Assembly: GCA_031549725.1 (NCBI GenBank) | Contig: JAVBPH010000046.1 | Span: 62,001-126,000 of the forward strand | DNA: 64,000 nucleotides | Direction: 5' to 3' | DNA from: UBA937 sp031549725 | GTDB lineage: Bacteria; Spirochaetota; Spirochaetia; Treponematales; Breznakiellaceae | Shown: positions 9,071-17,158 of the stretch, piece after piece | Position numbering within the stretch: the stretch's first letter is position 1 | Layout: every line of letters begins with the position of its first letter | Translations under genes and position numbers: made by a program | The notes under the pieces: model-generated | Told to the model about the DNA's origin: nothing | What the model saw: only the letters and a program-made list of their open reading frames with translations | Databases searched by the model: none

Positions 9071-9102
9071 CAGTGGGGGAAGCCTTTCCGGCTTCCCCAC
9101 TG
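9071..9102. terminator. GC-rich hairpin after the EXPERA-like gene
   Basis: CAGTGGGGGAAGCC and GGCTTCCCCACTG form a stem with one bulged G and a 5-base loop. It lies 12 bases beyond the stop of the minus-strand gene at 9114 and probably ends that transcript, although the T-run is on the other strand. Confidence 0.6.
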
Positions 9103-9113
9103 GTCACTTGTTT

Positions 9114-9635
9114 TTAGAATTTTCGTGTAAATGGCAGGGGCTTCCGCATCCTTACAAGGAGGATCAGGGGAATCACCACGTAAGCAATATTAAATGATAA
9201 GAAGGTCCGCGGGTCCGGGGTTCTCCATTCGGGTTCTCCGAAGAACTCAACACCAAATACAATGATACCGGTAATGGAAGATATCATGGTAGCATAGATA
9301 ACCGATGGAAGCTGAATCCAGTTCCAGCCCCTGACCAGGGCAAGTACCAGCAATGCATAGAAAGGCATATACACAAAGGCGGATAACCCCGTAACTATCC
9401 TCATCCAGAAAGGCGGGTTCCTGAAAAGCGGGTCCGCATCAGCATAGATCGAATTATTTGCTTCAAGGAAAACATTGCCCGTTGCATCCGGGTTAGCATT
9501 GAGGTTCAATGCAGGCAGGGCATCGGCGATGATGGAAGTAATCAGGAACAGGGAGAAGATGACCATAAAGAAAATATCAATTGGCCGGTCCCTCAGGCGC
9601 AGGTTAGGTGGATTCATATCCCCTGGGTTTGACAT
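9114..9635 (-). CDS. Four-helix membrane protein with EXPERA-like domain
   Basis: Protein of 173 residues with four predicted membrane helices (about 17-40, 75-100, 108-130, 145-163). The pattern resembles the EXPERA domain of TMEM97, EBP and related sterol-binding proteins: an N-terminal R-x-I-D-x-x-F, an acidic residue in helix 1 (IADALP), then YADADPLFRNPPFW, then a second helix ending in PFYALLVLALVRGW and IQLPSVIYA. These features match the family order by eye. Such proteins are mainly eukaryotic, so substrate and role here are unknown. AAAGGAG lies 7 bases before the ATG. Confidence 0.7.
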   Translation of the reverse strand: MSNPGDMNPPNLRLRDRPIDIFFMVIFSLFLITSIIADALPALNLNANPDATGNVFLEANNSIYADADPLFRNPPFWMRIVTGLSAFVYMPFYALLVLALVRGWNWIQLPSVIYATMISSITGIIVFGVEFFGEPEWRTPDPRTFLSFNIAYVVIPLILLVRMRKPLPFTRKF

Positions 9636-9708
9636 GATAGACTCCTTTGTACATTTTGGATGTAAACTTACCGGGTAAGGACTTATAACTTGCCTTGTCC
9701 GGAAAATA

Positions 9709-9744
9709 ATAATTCCCGTCCTTATAAATAAGGACGGGAATTAT
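9709..9744. terminator. AT-flanked perfect hairpin
   Basis: AATTCCCGTCCTTA (9711-9724) and TAAGGACGGGAATT (9729-9742) are perfect complements around TAAA. On the minus strand the stem is followed by a T-rich stretch, so it could terminate leftward transcripts from the GyrI-like gene before they reach the next gene. Confidence 0.65.
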
Positions 9745-9805
9745 ATATCATTAAAAGTTTATAGCATTAAAAAATAAATAAAGAAAGGGGGTAATTATTC
9801 GGAAG

Positions 9806-9969
9806 TCTGGTTTAATACCCCGCGGCAAGCCGCGGCTCAAAGGGCCTATAGCATACAAGTTATGGTATTAAACCAGATGGTATAATAAATTTCCTCTCGA
9901 ACGAAACTTCCCGTGGCGTAATGAAACGGTTCTAATGATACCCTGCGGCTCGCCCCGGGGAGGTTCATT
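9806..9969. repeat. Dispersed repeat copy (family B-like)
   Basis: Perfect inverted arms TCTGGTTTAATACC (9806-9819) and GGTATTAAACCAGA (9864-9877) bracket a GC-rich core. The next 90 bases (9879-9969, starting GGTATAATAAATTTCCT) align with 45473-45562 and more weakly with 57211-57235. The right end touches the stop codon of the minus-strand gene at 9965. No open frame of note is present. Confidence 0.75.
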
Positions 9970-10603
9970 TCCCCACCGGAATCCTGAGAACCGTCTTAAG
10001 TTTTTCCGGGGCGGTTTTAAGCGGATTTAAAAGGTATATCTCATGGTGTTTCCGGGTATTTCCGGTCATCACCCTAAGATTGTTTTCCCTGGCAAAACTA
10101 TGAAGTTTCTCCAGGGTAGCCGGTTCGTCCGCATAGGGACCGGTATGCAGGATCTGCAAACATAATCCTTCCGTAAAAGTTTCCATCCGGGCCCTGGAAT
10201 AATCCAGATCAGGATTCTTCTGCCGGGCAATTTCAACTGCCCAGGCAAACACATCAGGGGTGACAAAGTCATACTGCCGTATCATGGATGTCCAGAGCCA
10301 GCGGTTTCTTTTTTGAAGGTCAAAGGAATCTCCCTTTACCCACCAGAGTCCTTCCAACGGAGGAATCACATACTCGAAATATCCCTTTAGATTTTTTCCT
10401 TTCATCTTAATGGTGTAGGTAAGACTGTAAAGCAGGGATACCGCCTGCTGGTATTCTTCACCGCTCGGGTCCCCCTGGCCATCAACCATGATGAACCGCA
10501 TGGCTGGTACATCAATCAAGGATGGATTCCCGGAGGGCAGATACAATTCCTTGAAATCCTTTTTATAATCCAGTTTCCCGGGAACAGAATTTGCCATGGT
10601 CAT
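9965..10603 (-). CDS. GyrI-like small-molecule-binding protein
   Basis: Protein of 212 residues of the GyrI-like (SOUL/BacR effector domain) class, related to stand-alone multidrug-binding proteins. Typical elements are LPSGNPSLIDVPAMRFIMVDGQGDPSGEEY at the front, the GYFEYVIPPLEGLWW strand-loop, and the C-terminal HEIYLLNPLKTAPEKLKTVLRIPVG signature. The ATG overlaps the stop of the upstream MerR-type gene (ATGA), with GAGGAGG upstream, so the two are translationally coupled. The pair probably senses hydrophobic or cationic compounds. Residue-level binding sites cannot be assigned from sequence alone. Confidence 0.85.
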   Translation of the reverse strand: MTMANSVPGKLDYKKDFKELYLPSGNPSLIDVPAMRFIMVDGQGDPSGEEYQQAVSLLYSLTYTIKMKGKNLKGYFEYVIPPLEGLWWVKGDSFDLQKRNRWLWTSMIRQYDFVTPDVFAWAVEIARQKNPDLDYSRARMETFTEGLCLQILHTGPYADEPATLEKLHSFARENNLRVMTGNTRKHHEIYLLNPLKTAPEKLKTVLRIPVGK

Positions 10604-11400
10604 GCCTCCTCAAAGGGGATAATAATTTCCGTAATATATTTTTGTTTGTTCCCCCGGAAGATCATTCCGGGACCTTTGATATACCTTTCCCTGGTTGGGG
10701 TTTTCATTTCCAGGTTTTTGCTGCGGGCGTAATCTGTGATGGTTTTATACGCCATGTTCAAGGTTTCATAGCTGCCCTGGTGTACCGTACATATGGCCCT
10801 TATGGCGGGAAGTTTCTTAACTGTTATTCCCTGGCCATGTACATTCTTCTTAATAGGAATACAAATTTCGATATCCGCTTCTTCTTTGTAGTCCCCATCA
10901 TAATAAAGACAGAAAGCCGGTCCGTCGGCGTTTCCCTTTACAGCTTTATAAAGGGTTCCGATATAATTGCCCATATCCTGGTATTTTCCTTTATACCGGA
11001 TTGAAGCAACCGTTATGGGGGGAAACTCTCTGGTTTCTACTGCATAATTCATGTCTGGTTTCTCTCCTTGCGCTGGGTTGATTTGGAGGGAAATCTTTTT
11101 GATAAGTTCCCGGTTTTTCCGGATGGCATCTTCAATCTGAAGTTTCTTCTCTTCCAGGTAATATGATAAATCGCTTTCATCTTCACAATGGGAAAGGACA
11201 TCCTTGATTTCGGCGATGGAAAACTGCAGTTCCCGGAGCAGAACGATCCGTTTTGCCTTTTCAAAGTCCTCCTCTGTGTAGTACCGGTAGGCGTTGTGCT
11301 CATCCCGGTAGGAAGGAATCAGAATCCCTTCTTCATCATAATACCTCAGGGTCTTAACGGTCAGCTTGGTGATTCTGGAAAATTCGCTTATCCTATACAA
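10600..11400 (-). CDS. MerR-family regulator with GyrI-like effector domain
   Basis: Protein of 266 residues. Residues 1-70 form a MerR winged helix (YRISEFSRITKLTVKTLRYY, then RYYTEEDFEKAKRIVLLREL), followed by a dimerisation coiled coil (about 80-115) and a GyrI-like effector-binding domain (about 120-266) ending KYITEIIIPFEEA. This is the BltR/BmrR layout: such proteins bind multidrug-like ligands and untwist promoters with long spacers. The neighbouring stand-alone GyrI-like protein overlaps its stop by four bases. No efflux pump gene is adjacent, so the target is unknown. Confidence 0.9.
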   Translation of the reverse strand: MYRISEFSRITKLTVKTLRYYDEEGILIPSYRDEHNAYRYYTEEDFEKAKRIVLLRELQFSIAEIKDVLSHCEDESDLSYYLEEKKLQIEDAIRKNRELIKKISLQINPAQGEKPDMNYAVETREFPPITVASIRYKGKYQDMGNYIGTLYKAVKGNADGPAFCLYYDGDYKEEADIEICIPIKKNVHGQGITVKKLPAIRAICTVHQGSYETLNMAYKTITDYARSKNLEMKTPTRERYIKGPGMIFRGNKQKYITEIIIPFEEA

Positions 11401-11547
11401 TCCCTGCCTCCGGTTTTAGTATAAAGGTTCCCCTGCGCTGGAGGGTCAAGCAAAATTTTATAAAAAGTTTTGTTTTTTCAAAACCTCCGGAATATAACAA
11501 TAGCTCCTATTCAAAGATTTGTTTTTTTACCGAAAAGACCGGTTAAC

Positions 11548-12450
11548 TCAGCGGTCAATCAGCCTTTTCAGCAGGTGATCATTATGCCGCCAGTCTTTGT
11601 CTGCCTTTACCCTCAGGTCCAGGTCAACCTTCCAGTCAAAAATTGCATTCAGGTCCTTTTGCGCTGCCAGCCGGATGGCCCTGATCATTTTTCCTTCCTT
11701 GCCTACGACCATACCCTTTTGGGATTCCCGTTCCACCACAATGAATGCCCGGACCCAAAGACGCTTCCCATCATCCTTCAGTTCCAGGTCAGCCACATCA
11801 ACGTACAGCGAATGGGGCAGTTCTTCCCGGAGCCGGTTGATGGCTTTTTCCCGGATAATTTCCTCCACCCGGAACTGCACATCCTGGTCGGTGTAGTAAT
11901 CTTCAGGGTACAAGGGTTCCCCCGGAGGGGCTAATCTGAAAAGTGTATCGATTAATTCTTTGGTCCCCTGATTTTCCCTGGCAGAAATAATAAGATACCG
12001 GTCTTCCGGAATTGCGGGCAGCGTCCGCTGAAGAAAAGCCCTGGTTGATGCAATGTCCGCACCGGGAAGATCGGTTTTATTTATTGCCACCACGGTCCGG
12101 TCCGACAGGGGCGCAATAGTTTGGGCAATGGTTTCTTCCTCCGGACCAGGAGCCCGGGAAGCATCCAGGACATATAAAATCAGTTCCGATTCATCCATGG
12201 CCCGGTCCGAAGCGCCCATCAGTTTCTTGTTCATCTTTTTTTCGGAATTATGACGCCCGGGGGTATCCACAAAAATGAGCTGTCCCTCGGGACGGTTTAT
12301 GATACCCCGGATAGTATTCCGGGTGGTCTGCGGAACAGGGCTTACAATGGCAACCTTTTCACCGCAGAGGAGGTTCAGCAGGGTGGATTTTCCCACGGAA
12401 GGTCTGCCGATTATGGCCACAAAGGCCGATTTTTTTGGAGCATCTGTCAT
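11548..12450 (-). CDS. era: GTPase Era
   Basis: Protein of 300 residues with all GTPase motifs: GRPSVGKST (G1), TTRNTIRG (G2), DTPGRH (G3), NKTD (G4) and SARENQG (G5), then a C-terminal KH domain (about 215-300) with the GKEGKMIRAI RNA-binding loop. Era binds the 3' end of 16S rRNA and acts in 30S subunit assembly at the membrane. The length is normal for the family. It is transcribed alone, away from serS. Confidence 0.97.
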   Translation of the reverse strand: MTDAPKKSAFVAIIGRPSVGKSTLLNLLCGEKVAIVSPVPQTTRNTIRGIINRPEGQLIFVDTPGRHNSEKKMNKKLMGASDRAMDESELILYVLDASRAPGPEEETIAQTIAPLSDRTVVAINKTDLPGADIASTRAFLQRTLPAIPEDRYLIISARENQGTKELIDTLFRLAPPGEPLYPEDYYTDQDVQFRVEEIIREKAINRLREELPHSLYVDVADLELKDDGKRLWVRAFIVVERESQKGMVVGKEGKMIRAIRLAAQKDLNAIFDWKVDLDLRVKADKDWRHNDHLLKRLIDR

Positions 12451-12499
12451 GGAGTAAGTATATCAAAACATTGCTTCTTTGACTGCATCATCGGACTGG

Positions 12500-12546
12500 A
12501 GATCAAAAACCCCGCTGCTTGCGGCAGGGTTGTTGATTGATAGTTT
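12500..12546. repeat. Fragment of family B repeat
   Basis: A short stretch reading AACCCCGCTGCTTGCGGCAGGG and then TTGTTGATTGATAG matches the end of the family B copies at 50.1 kb and, inverted, at 51.96 kb. The rest of the 239-base era-serS gap shows no gene and no clear promoter. Confidence 0.6.
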
Positions 12547-12689
12547 GGTCCGGAAAACGGCTTCATCGCATACAACAAGAAAATATTTTAGGCATTAGCA
12601 GGAATCATACCAAAAGGGATAAAAAACTTGTTTGAAAAGAAAAATTGCCCTCTTGTTTCTTATCAGCTTCATGGCTAAACTCGTATATT

Positions 12690-13967
12690 ATGTTAGATTA
12701 TCGATTTATTGTGGACAACCTCGATGCGGTTAAGAAAAATATTACCGATCGGTATATGCAGGCCGATGCGGACCGGATGGTTCAGCTCTTTAACCGGCGG
12801 ACCGGACTTACCACAGCTCTCCAGGCGCTGCAGCAGGCCCGGAATTCCAACGCCTCCGCCATGAAGGGCAAGCTGGAACCGGATGCCCGGAACAAGCTTA
12901 TCGAAGAGGGCAAAAAACTTAAGGAAGATATTGCCGCCAGGGAAACCGAACTGGCGGACGCGGAAAAAGAACTGGAGACCGAGGCCCGGCGGATTCCCAA
13001 CATGGCCCATCCCGATGCTCCCGTGGGAAAGGAAGATAAGGATAATCTTGAGGTGAAGCGGGTAGGAGAACCCCGGAAATTTGATTTTGAGCCTAAGGAT
13101 CATGTCCAACTGGGCCAGGAACTGGATATCATTGATTTTGATACCGCCACAAAAGTTTCGGGGACCAAATTCTATTATGTTAAAAATGAAGGGGTATTCC
13201 TTGAACTGGGGCTCATCCGGTACGCCCTGGATATTCTCCAGAAGAAGGGTTTTACTCCTTTTATCACTCCGGATATTGCCAAGGAAGAAATCCTGGAGGG
13301 GATCGGGTTTAATCCCCGGGGGGCCGAATCCAATGTGTACACCCTGGAAGGGGAGGGAACCTGCCTGGTGGGTACCGCTGAAATAACCCTGGGAGGTTAC
13401 TATTCAAACCAAATCCTCGCCAGGGATCATATGCCTATTCGTATGGCGGGACTTTCCCACTGCTTCCGACGGGAAGCCGGTGCCGCGGGGCAGTTTTCCA
13501 AGGGACTGTACCGGGTGCATCAGTTTACCAAGCTGGAGATGTTCGTGTACTGCCTGCCGGAAGAATCGGACCGGTTCCATGAAGAACTCCGTTCTATAGA
13601 AGAAGAAATCTTTGCCGGCCTGGAAATTCCCTTCCGGGTGGTGGATACCTGTACCGGAGACCTGGGAGCACCGGCCTACCGCAAGTGGGACCTGGAAGCC
13701 TGGATGCCCGGAAGGAACGGCGGCGAATGGGGGGAAGTTACCTCCACATCCAACTGCACCGATTACCAGGCCCGGCGCCTGAATATCAGATACAAGGATA
13801 CCGACGGAAAAAACCGGTTCGTTCATATGCTGAACGGCACCGCCATTGCCATTTCCCGGGGACTGGTGGCTGTCCTGGAAAATTTCCAGCAGGCCGACGG
13901 GACCGTCAAACTCCCCAAAGCGCTGGTTCCCTACTGTGGATTTGAAGTCATTAAGAAGAAGAATTAA
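12690..13967 (+). CDS. serS: Seryl-tRNA synthetase
   Basis: Protein of 425 residues. Residues 1-110 form the antiparallel coiled-coil arm that grips tRNA-Ser (RRTGLTTALQALQQARNSNA). The class II catalytic core follows with motif 2 (GLSHCFRREAGAAGQFSKGLYRVHQFTK) and motif 3 near the end (LNGTAIAISRGLVAVLENFQ). The start MLDYRFIVDNLDAV is chosen because it matches the usual SerRS N-terminus; the upstream extension to 12645 is not conserved in style. The Shine-Dalgarno sequence is weak. The next gene follows after 11 bases. Confidence 0.97.
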   Translation: MLDYRFIVDNLDAVKKNITDRYMQADADRMVQLFNRRTGLTTALQALQQARNSNASAMKGKLEPDARNKLIEEGKKLKEDIAARETELADAEKELETEARRIPNMAHPDAPVGKEDKDNLEVKRVGEPRKFDFEPKDHVQLGQELDIIDFDTATKVSGTKFYYVKNEGVFLELGLIRYALDILQKKGFTPFITPDIAKEEILEGIGFNPRGAESNVYTLEGEGTCLVGTAEITLGGYYSNQILARDHMPIRMAGLSHCFRREAGAAGQFSKGLYRVHQFTKLEMFVYCLPEESDRFHEELRSIEEEIFAGLEIPFRVVDTCTGDLGAPAYRKWDLEAWMPGRNGGEWGEVTSTSNCTDYQARRLNIRYKDTDGKNRFVHMLNGTAIAISRGLVAVLENFQQADGTVKLPKALVPYCGFEVIKKKN

Positions 13968-13978
13968 GAGGGGCGGTT

Positions 13979-14728
13979 TTGGGTTATATACTCCTTATTT
14001 TACCATATATATTGCAGCTGACCTGCATCATCCATATGTTTAAAACCGGCCGCAGTACCTATTGGTTTTTTATTATTCTTTTTATTCCCTATGTGGGAGG
14101 TCTGGTTTATCTTATCCTGGAAATTATCCCGGATCTGCGGCTGGGCCGGAACATTCCCCAGTTCACCGATATTGTGGTATCAAAAATCGTTCCTTCCCAT
14201 AAAATTGATAAACTCAGAAAGGATGCCGAGTTTACCCCATCGTTCAACAACCGGAAAAACCTGGCGGACGAATACCTCAATACCGGCCGTTTCGATGAAG
14301 CCATCGCCCTATACGATGAACTGCTCCAGGGTCATGAAAGCCAGAACACCGCCTGCCTTCTGCAAAAAGCCAGAGCCCTTTACGGCGCAGGCCGTTATGA
14401 AGAAGCCGGAACTGTCATCAACCTGCTGGATGAAATAGGTTTTACATTCAGCAGGGAGCCGGAGATTCTGGTAAAGCTGAAGATCCAGGAACACCTGTTG
14501 GATAAAGCCCGGGTGGATGTTCTCTATGAAGAGGTAAAGCAGAAGTTCAATAGTTTTGAAATCAACTATTATTATATTGATTACCAGATCCGCCAGGATG
14601 AAAACGAAAAGGCCATGAAAGTAATTGAAGACGTCAAAGAAACCAGAAGTTATCTGCAGAAAAAACGTATAGCCTACGACAGAACCTGGGCCAATAAGGC
14701 CATCGCTTTGGGAAGGCGGATAAAGTAA
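13979..14728 (+). CDS. Two-helix membrane protein with PLDc_N-like segment and TPR-like repeats
   Basis: Protein of 249 residues starting at a TTG codon with GAGGGG 5 bases upstream. Residues 1-45 form two membrane helices resembling the N-terminal membrane segment of cardiolipin synthase-like proteins (FKTGRSTYWFFIILFIPYVGGLVYLI). The soluble part (80-245) contains TPR-like helices (NRKNLADEYLNTGRFDEAIALYDELL). It lies 11 bases after serS, so it is likely co-transcribed. No catalytic HKD motif is present, so it is not a phospholipase; a scaffold role is plausible. Confidence 0.75.
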   Translation: MGYILLILPYILQLTCIIHMFKTGRSTYWFFIILFIPYVGGLVYLILEIIPDLRLGRNIPQFTDIVVSKIVPSHKIDKLRKDAEFTPSFNNRKNLADEYLNTGRFDEAIALYDELLQGHESQNTACLLQKARALYGAGRYEEAGTVINLLDEIGFTFSREPEILVKLKIQEHLLDKARVDVLYEEVKQKFNSFEINYYYIDYQIRQDENEKAMKVIEDVKETRSYLQKKRIAYDRTWANKAIALGRRIK

Positions 14729-14824
14729 AATGTGAAGGTATTAAACAAAATCAGATTTTCAAATATCGATTGGTGTTCTTAAAGGTCGTTTTTTATTTTT
14801 ATACGTATATTTAAGGAGTAACGC

Positions 14825-15613
14825 ATGAAGAAAATTGTTGCGTTATTGATTTTGATTTTTACCATTATGATGACCTTACATGCACAAAAAGCATATTCGA
14901 ATGGAAAAGATAACTATTTCTTTAATCAAAATAACCGTATAGTAAAAGAGATTGGATCCGATACGGAAACGACCAATAAAAAGGAAAGAGAAGGAACATA
15001 TATATTTTCAAAAGAATATGGAATAGAGTATTTGATTATATTATGGGACGATAAAACCTGGGATAAGTACCTTATGTTAAAGGGTTGGAATGTTCTCACT
15101 TTATATGATAAAAATGGGGAACCCTATTTCCATGGCGCCGGCTTTGATCCATATGATGAATATATGTGGCGCATACCATTTTTTGTAAAAGATGAAATCA
15201 CCACATCCTCCTCATTGAAAGAGGGGGCAAAAATACATTCACCGGAAAACATAAGCAGCAGAATTGGCGAGGCCTGGGCAGAGGGTGCAGCGGGCAATGG
15301 TATTGGTGAAAAAATATTTTTGCATCGTCGTTATTTAACATCATATGCCATTTCAATTGGATATGTTTCCTATTCCAAACCAGGTTTGTATATGGAAAAT
15401 TCCCGGCCAAAAAAATTGCGGGCAACATACGATAATATACATTTTATTGAAATAGAATTGGAAGATACCCCAAATTTCCAAAAAATAAATTTTGATGATT
15501 TATACTCTGAAGCAGGATGGGATACAGTAATCCTTGAAATTATAGAGGTATATCCCGGTACAAAATATACTGATACTTGTATAAATGCAATGTTGGGTCT
15601 GTTTTCACAATAG
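14825..15613 (+). CDS. Exported protein of unknown function
   Basis: Protein of 262 residues with a cleavable signal peptide (residues 1-20, ending L-H-A). AAGGAG lies 7 bases before the ATG. The mature part is rich in Asn, Lys, Tyr and Ile and is encoded by clearly more AT-rich DNA than its neighbours, which suggests transfer. I recognise no domain. The last 35 residues (EIIEVYPGTKYTDTCINAML) look like a beta-strand end found in several treponemal exported proteins with a discoidin-like C-terminal fold, but this is weak. Confidence 0.7.
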   Translation: MKKIVALLILIFTIMMTLHAQKAYSNGKDNYFFNQNNRIVKEIGSDTETTNKKEREGTYIFSKEYGIEYLIILWDDKTWDKYLMLKGWNVLTLYDKNGEPYFHGAGFDPYDEYMWRIPFFVKDEITTSSSLKEGAKIHSPENISSRIGEAWAEGAAGNGIGEKIFLHRRYLTSYAISIGYVSYSKPGLYMENSRPKKLRATYDNIHFIEIELEDTPNFQKINFDDLYSEAGWDTVILEIIEVYPGTKYTDTCINAMLGLFSQ

Positions 15614-15637
15614 ACATGAATAAAAATCTGAATTGGT

Positions 15638-15692
15638 ACGGCATATAACAAATGTATCCGAATATTCTGTTATATGCCGTTATTTGTTTTTT
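15638..15692 (+). terminator. Terminator hairpin
   Basis: ACGGCATATAACA (15638-15650) and TGTTATATGCCGT (15668-15680) form a perfect 13-bp stem with a 17-base loop, followed by TATTTGTTTTTT. It lies 25 bases after the exported-protein gene and between convergent genes, so it may serve both. Confidence 0.85.
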
Positions 15693-15736
15693 ACTTTAAT
15701 GTTTATTGATCATATTATCTTCTCCGCCATTTTGCA

Positions 15737-16405
15737 TTATGTACCAAAACGGTAGGGACATACCGAACGGCATAAATAACATTTTATTTCAAATTTTTTA
15801 TTCACTATTGTAAAAAATTTGGAACATTCTTTTTTTCCGAATGAACCAGGATTATCCAATGCTCCCGAAGGGCATGCTTCGACACATTTGTTACAGTTAT
15901 CGCAAATTTTGTATTGTGCTTTCTTATCCGGAACCAGGTCTGCGTCGGTCAGAACAGCGCTGAGCCAAAGAAGATTTCCGTATTGAGAGTTTGTAAGCAA
16001 ATAATTTCTATTGATGAGTCCAAGACCCGCCAGTTCGGCCGCATGTTTCAGGGATATGTAACCATGCTGGCTGCCATTTACCCACTTACCCCCACTGCCG
16101 CTTATAGCTTTTGCTTTGTACCCGCTGTCCTTTATAATTCGTTTTGCCACATCCTTTGCGATGCCGGTCATTTTTGTCAGCATGGCATTGCGAAGTTCCG
16201 TATATTTAGGCGGATTCAAACTTAAGGCTTTCTGTGGAAATGGAACCCCCAAAACAATCACAGAGATGCATCCCTCTAAATTATCAGAAGGCTTAAAACC
16301 ATCCGGTGCAAGTTTGAAATCCTTTGCAGCAGCTATACCAACTATACTCGCCCCCGCAGCCATTCCATATTCTTTTACAATTAAACTGTCTATCTCAATT
16401 TTCAT
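15737..16405 (-). CDS. Two-cluster 4Fe-4S protein of the QueG-like type
   Basis: Protein of 222 residues. The C-terminal part has two ferredoxin-like cysteine sets, CDNCNKCVEACP and CYLCRSVCP, each able to bind a 4Fe-4S cluster. The N-terminal half (GAASIVGIA, then SVIVLGVPFPQKAL) resembles the corrinoid-binding region of epoxyqueuosine reductase relatives, but it is much shorter than QueG itself (about 350-380 residues) and lacks the C-terminal HEAT repeat. It is therefore a short relative of uncertain electron-transfer role. The start at 16405 follows GGAG by 10 bases; the longer frame would overlap the upstream gene by 17 bases. Confidence 0.8.
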   Translation of the reverse strand: MKIEIDSLIVKEYGMAAGASIVGIAAAKDFKLAPDGFKPSDNLEGCISVIVLGVPFPQKALSLNPPKYTELRNAMLTKMTGIAKDVAKRIIKDSGYKAKAISGSGGKWVNGSQHGYISLKHAAELAGLGLINRNYLLTNSQYGNLLWLSAVLTDADLVPDKKAQYKICDNCNKCVEACPSGALDNPGSFGKKECSKFFTIVNKKFEIKCYLCRSVCPYRFGT

Positions 16406-16436
16406 TAACAATAACTCCAGTTTTTCATTTCCTAAA

Positions 16437-16736
16437 TCAATATTCTTTTTCAACCAAAAAGCACTGATTGTAAAGGCTGTTGGGATCTATGAAAGAATAA
16501 AACTTTTGGGCATTTGGATTCGCTGCTCCCGCGGTCTCACCATGTATGGCGTCTTCCATGGTTTCCCAGGTCACCAGGTCAACCCAGGTGTCTCCGTCAA
16601 CAAGTACCTTCCAGGAAATAAATCCTTTTTGCCTGGACAAAATCTCATTATTTACCTTTTCCGACGCAACTAAGAAATCTGGTACCGACGATCCTTCTAT
16701 AAGTTTATAAGATATAAACCAAACTGCATTAGGCAT
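16437..16736 (-). CDS. Small ABM-like dimeric alpha-beta barrel protein
   Basis: Protein of 99 residues. The sequence KGFISWKVLVDGDTWVDLVTW resembles the antibiotic biosynthesis monooxygenase (ABM) ferredoxin-like fold, in which one strand ends in W-x-D-L-x-x-W. GATGGAG lies about 9 bases before the ATG. It ends 31 bases before the 4Fe-4S gene start, so the two are probably co-transcribed. A catalytic role is not certain; many such proteins are binding or stress proteins. Confidence 0.65.
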   Translation of the reverse strand: MPNAVWFISYKLIEGSSVPDFLVASEKVNNEILSRQKGFISWKVLVDGDTWVDLVTWETMEDAIHGETAGAANPNAQKFYSFIDPNSLYNQCFLVEKEY

Positions 16737-17158
16737 AACAAAACTCCATCAGATTAGATGTTTTACAATCCCATACGAAACTGTATGGCAGTATTGTAAA
16801 ATATTAAATGTGACAACAGCATGTCATATATGAATAAATATTAGAACAAAAATGAATGATAATCACGATTTTTCGAATATTATAAATCGTATTGAATGAT
16901 AAATAACCGCAATAATAAGAACCATATGAAGGAAAGAATTTTTAAAAAAACAAAAAAAGACGGCATATGCGACCGAAGGTTAAGTACAAATATTTTCTTA
17001 GAAATATTGGAGTGATAACTTATAGAAGAAATATTAAAAAAATAGGATATCATATTATACTGAGAATTACCCGGCAGGACATAGTATAAATCCGGCTATT
17101 AGACGAAAATAAAGCCGGGACTATTGGCAAAATAAAAATAATATGTAATAAAATCACT
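16737..17158. other. AT-rich intergenic region with an inverted repeat
   Basis: 422 bases of very AT-rich DNA without a credible gene separate divergent genes. An imperfect hairpin at 16761-16801 has arms TTTTACAAT/ATTGTAAAA and CCATAC/GTATGG and lies 25 bases upstream of the ABM-like gene, where an operator could sit. Nothing else could be assigned. Confidence 0.45.
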
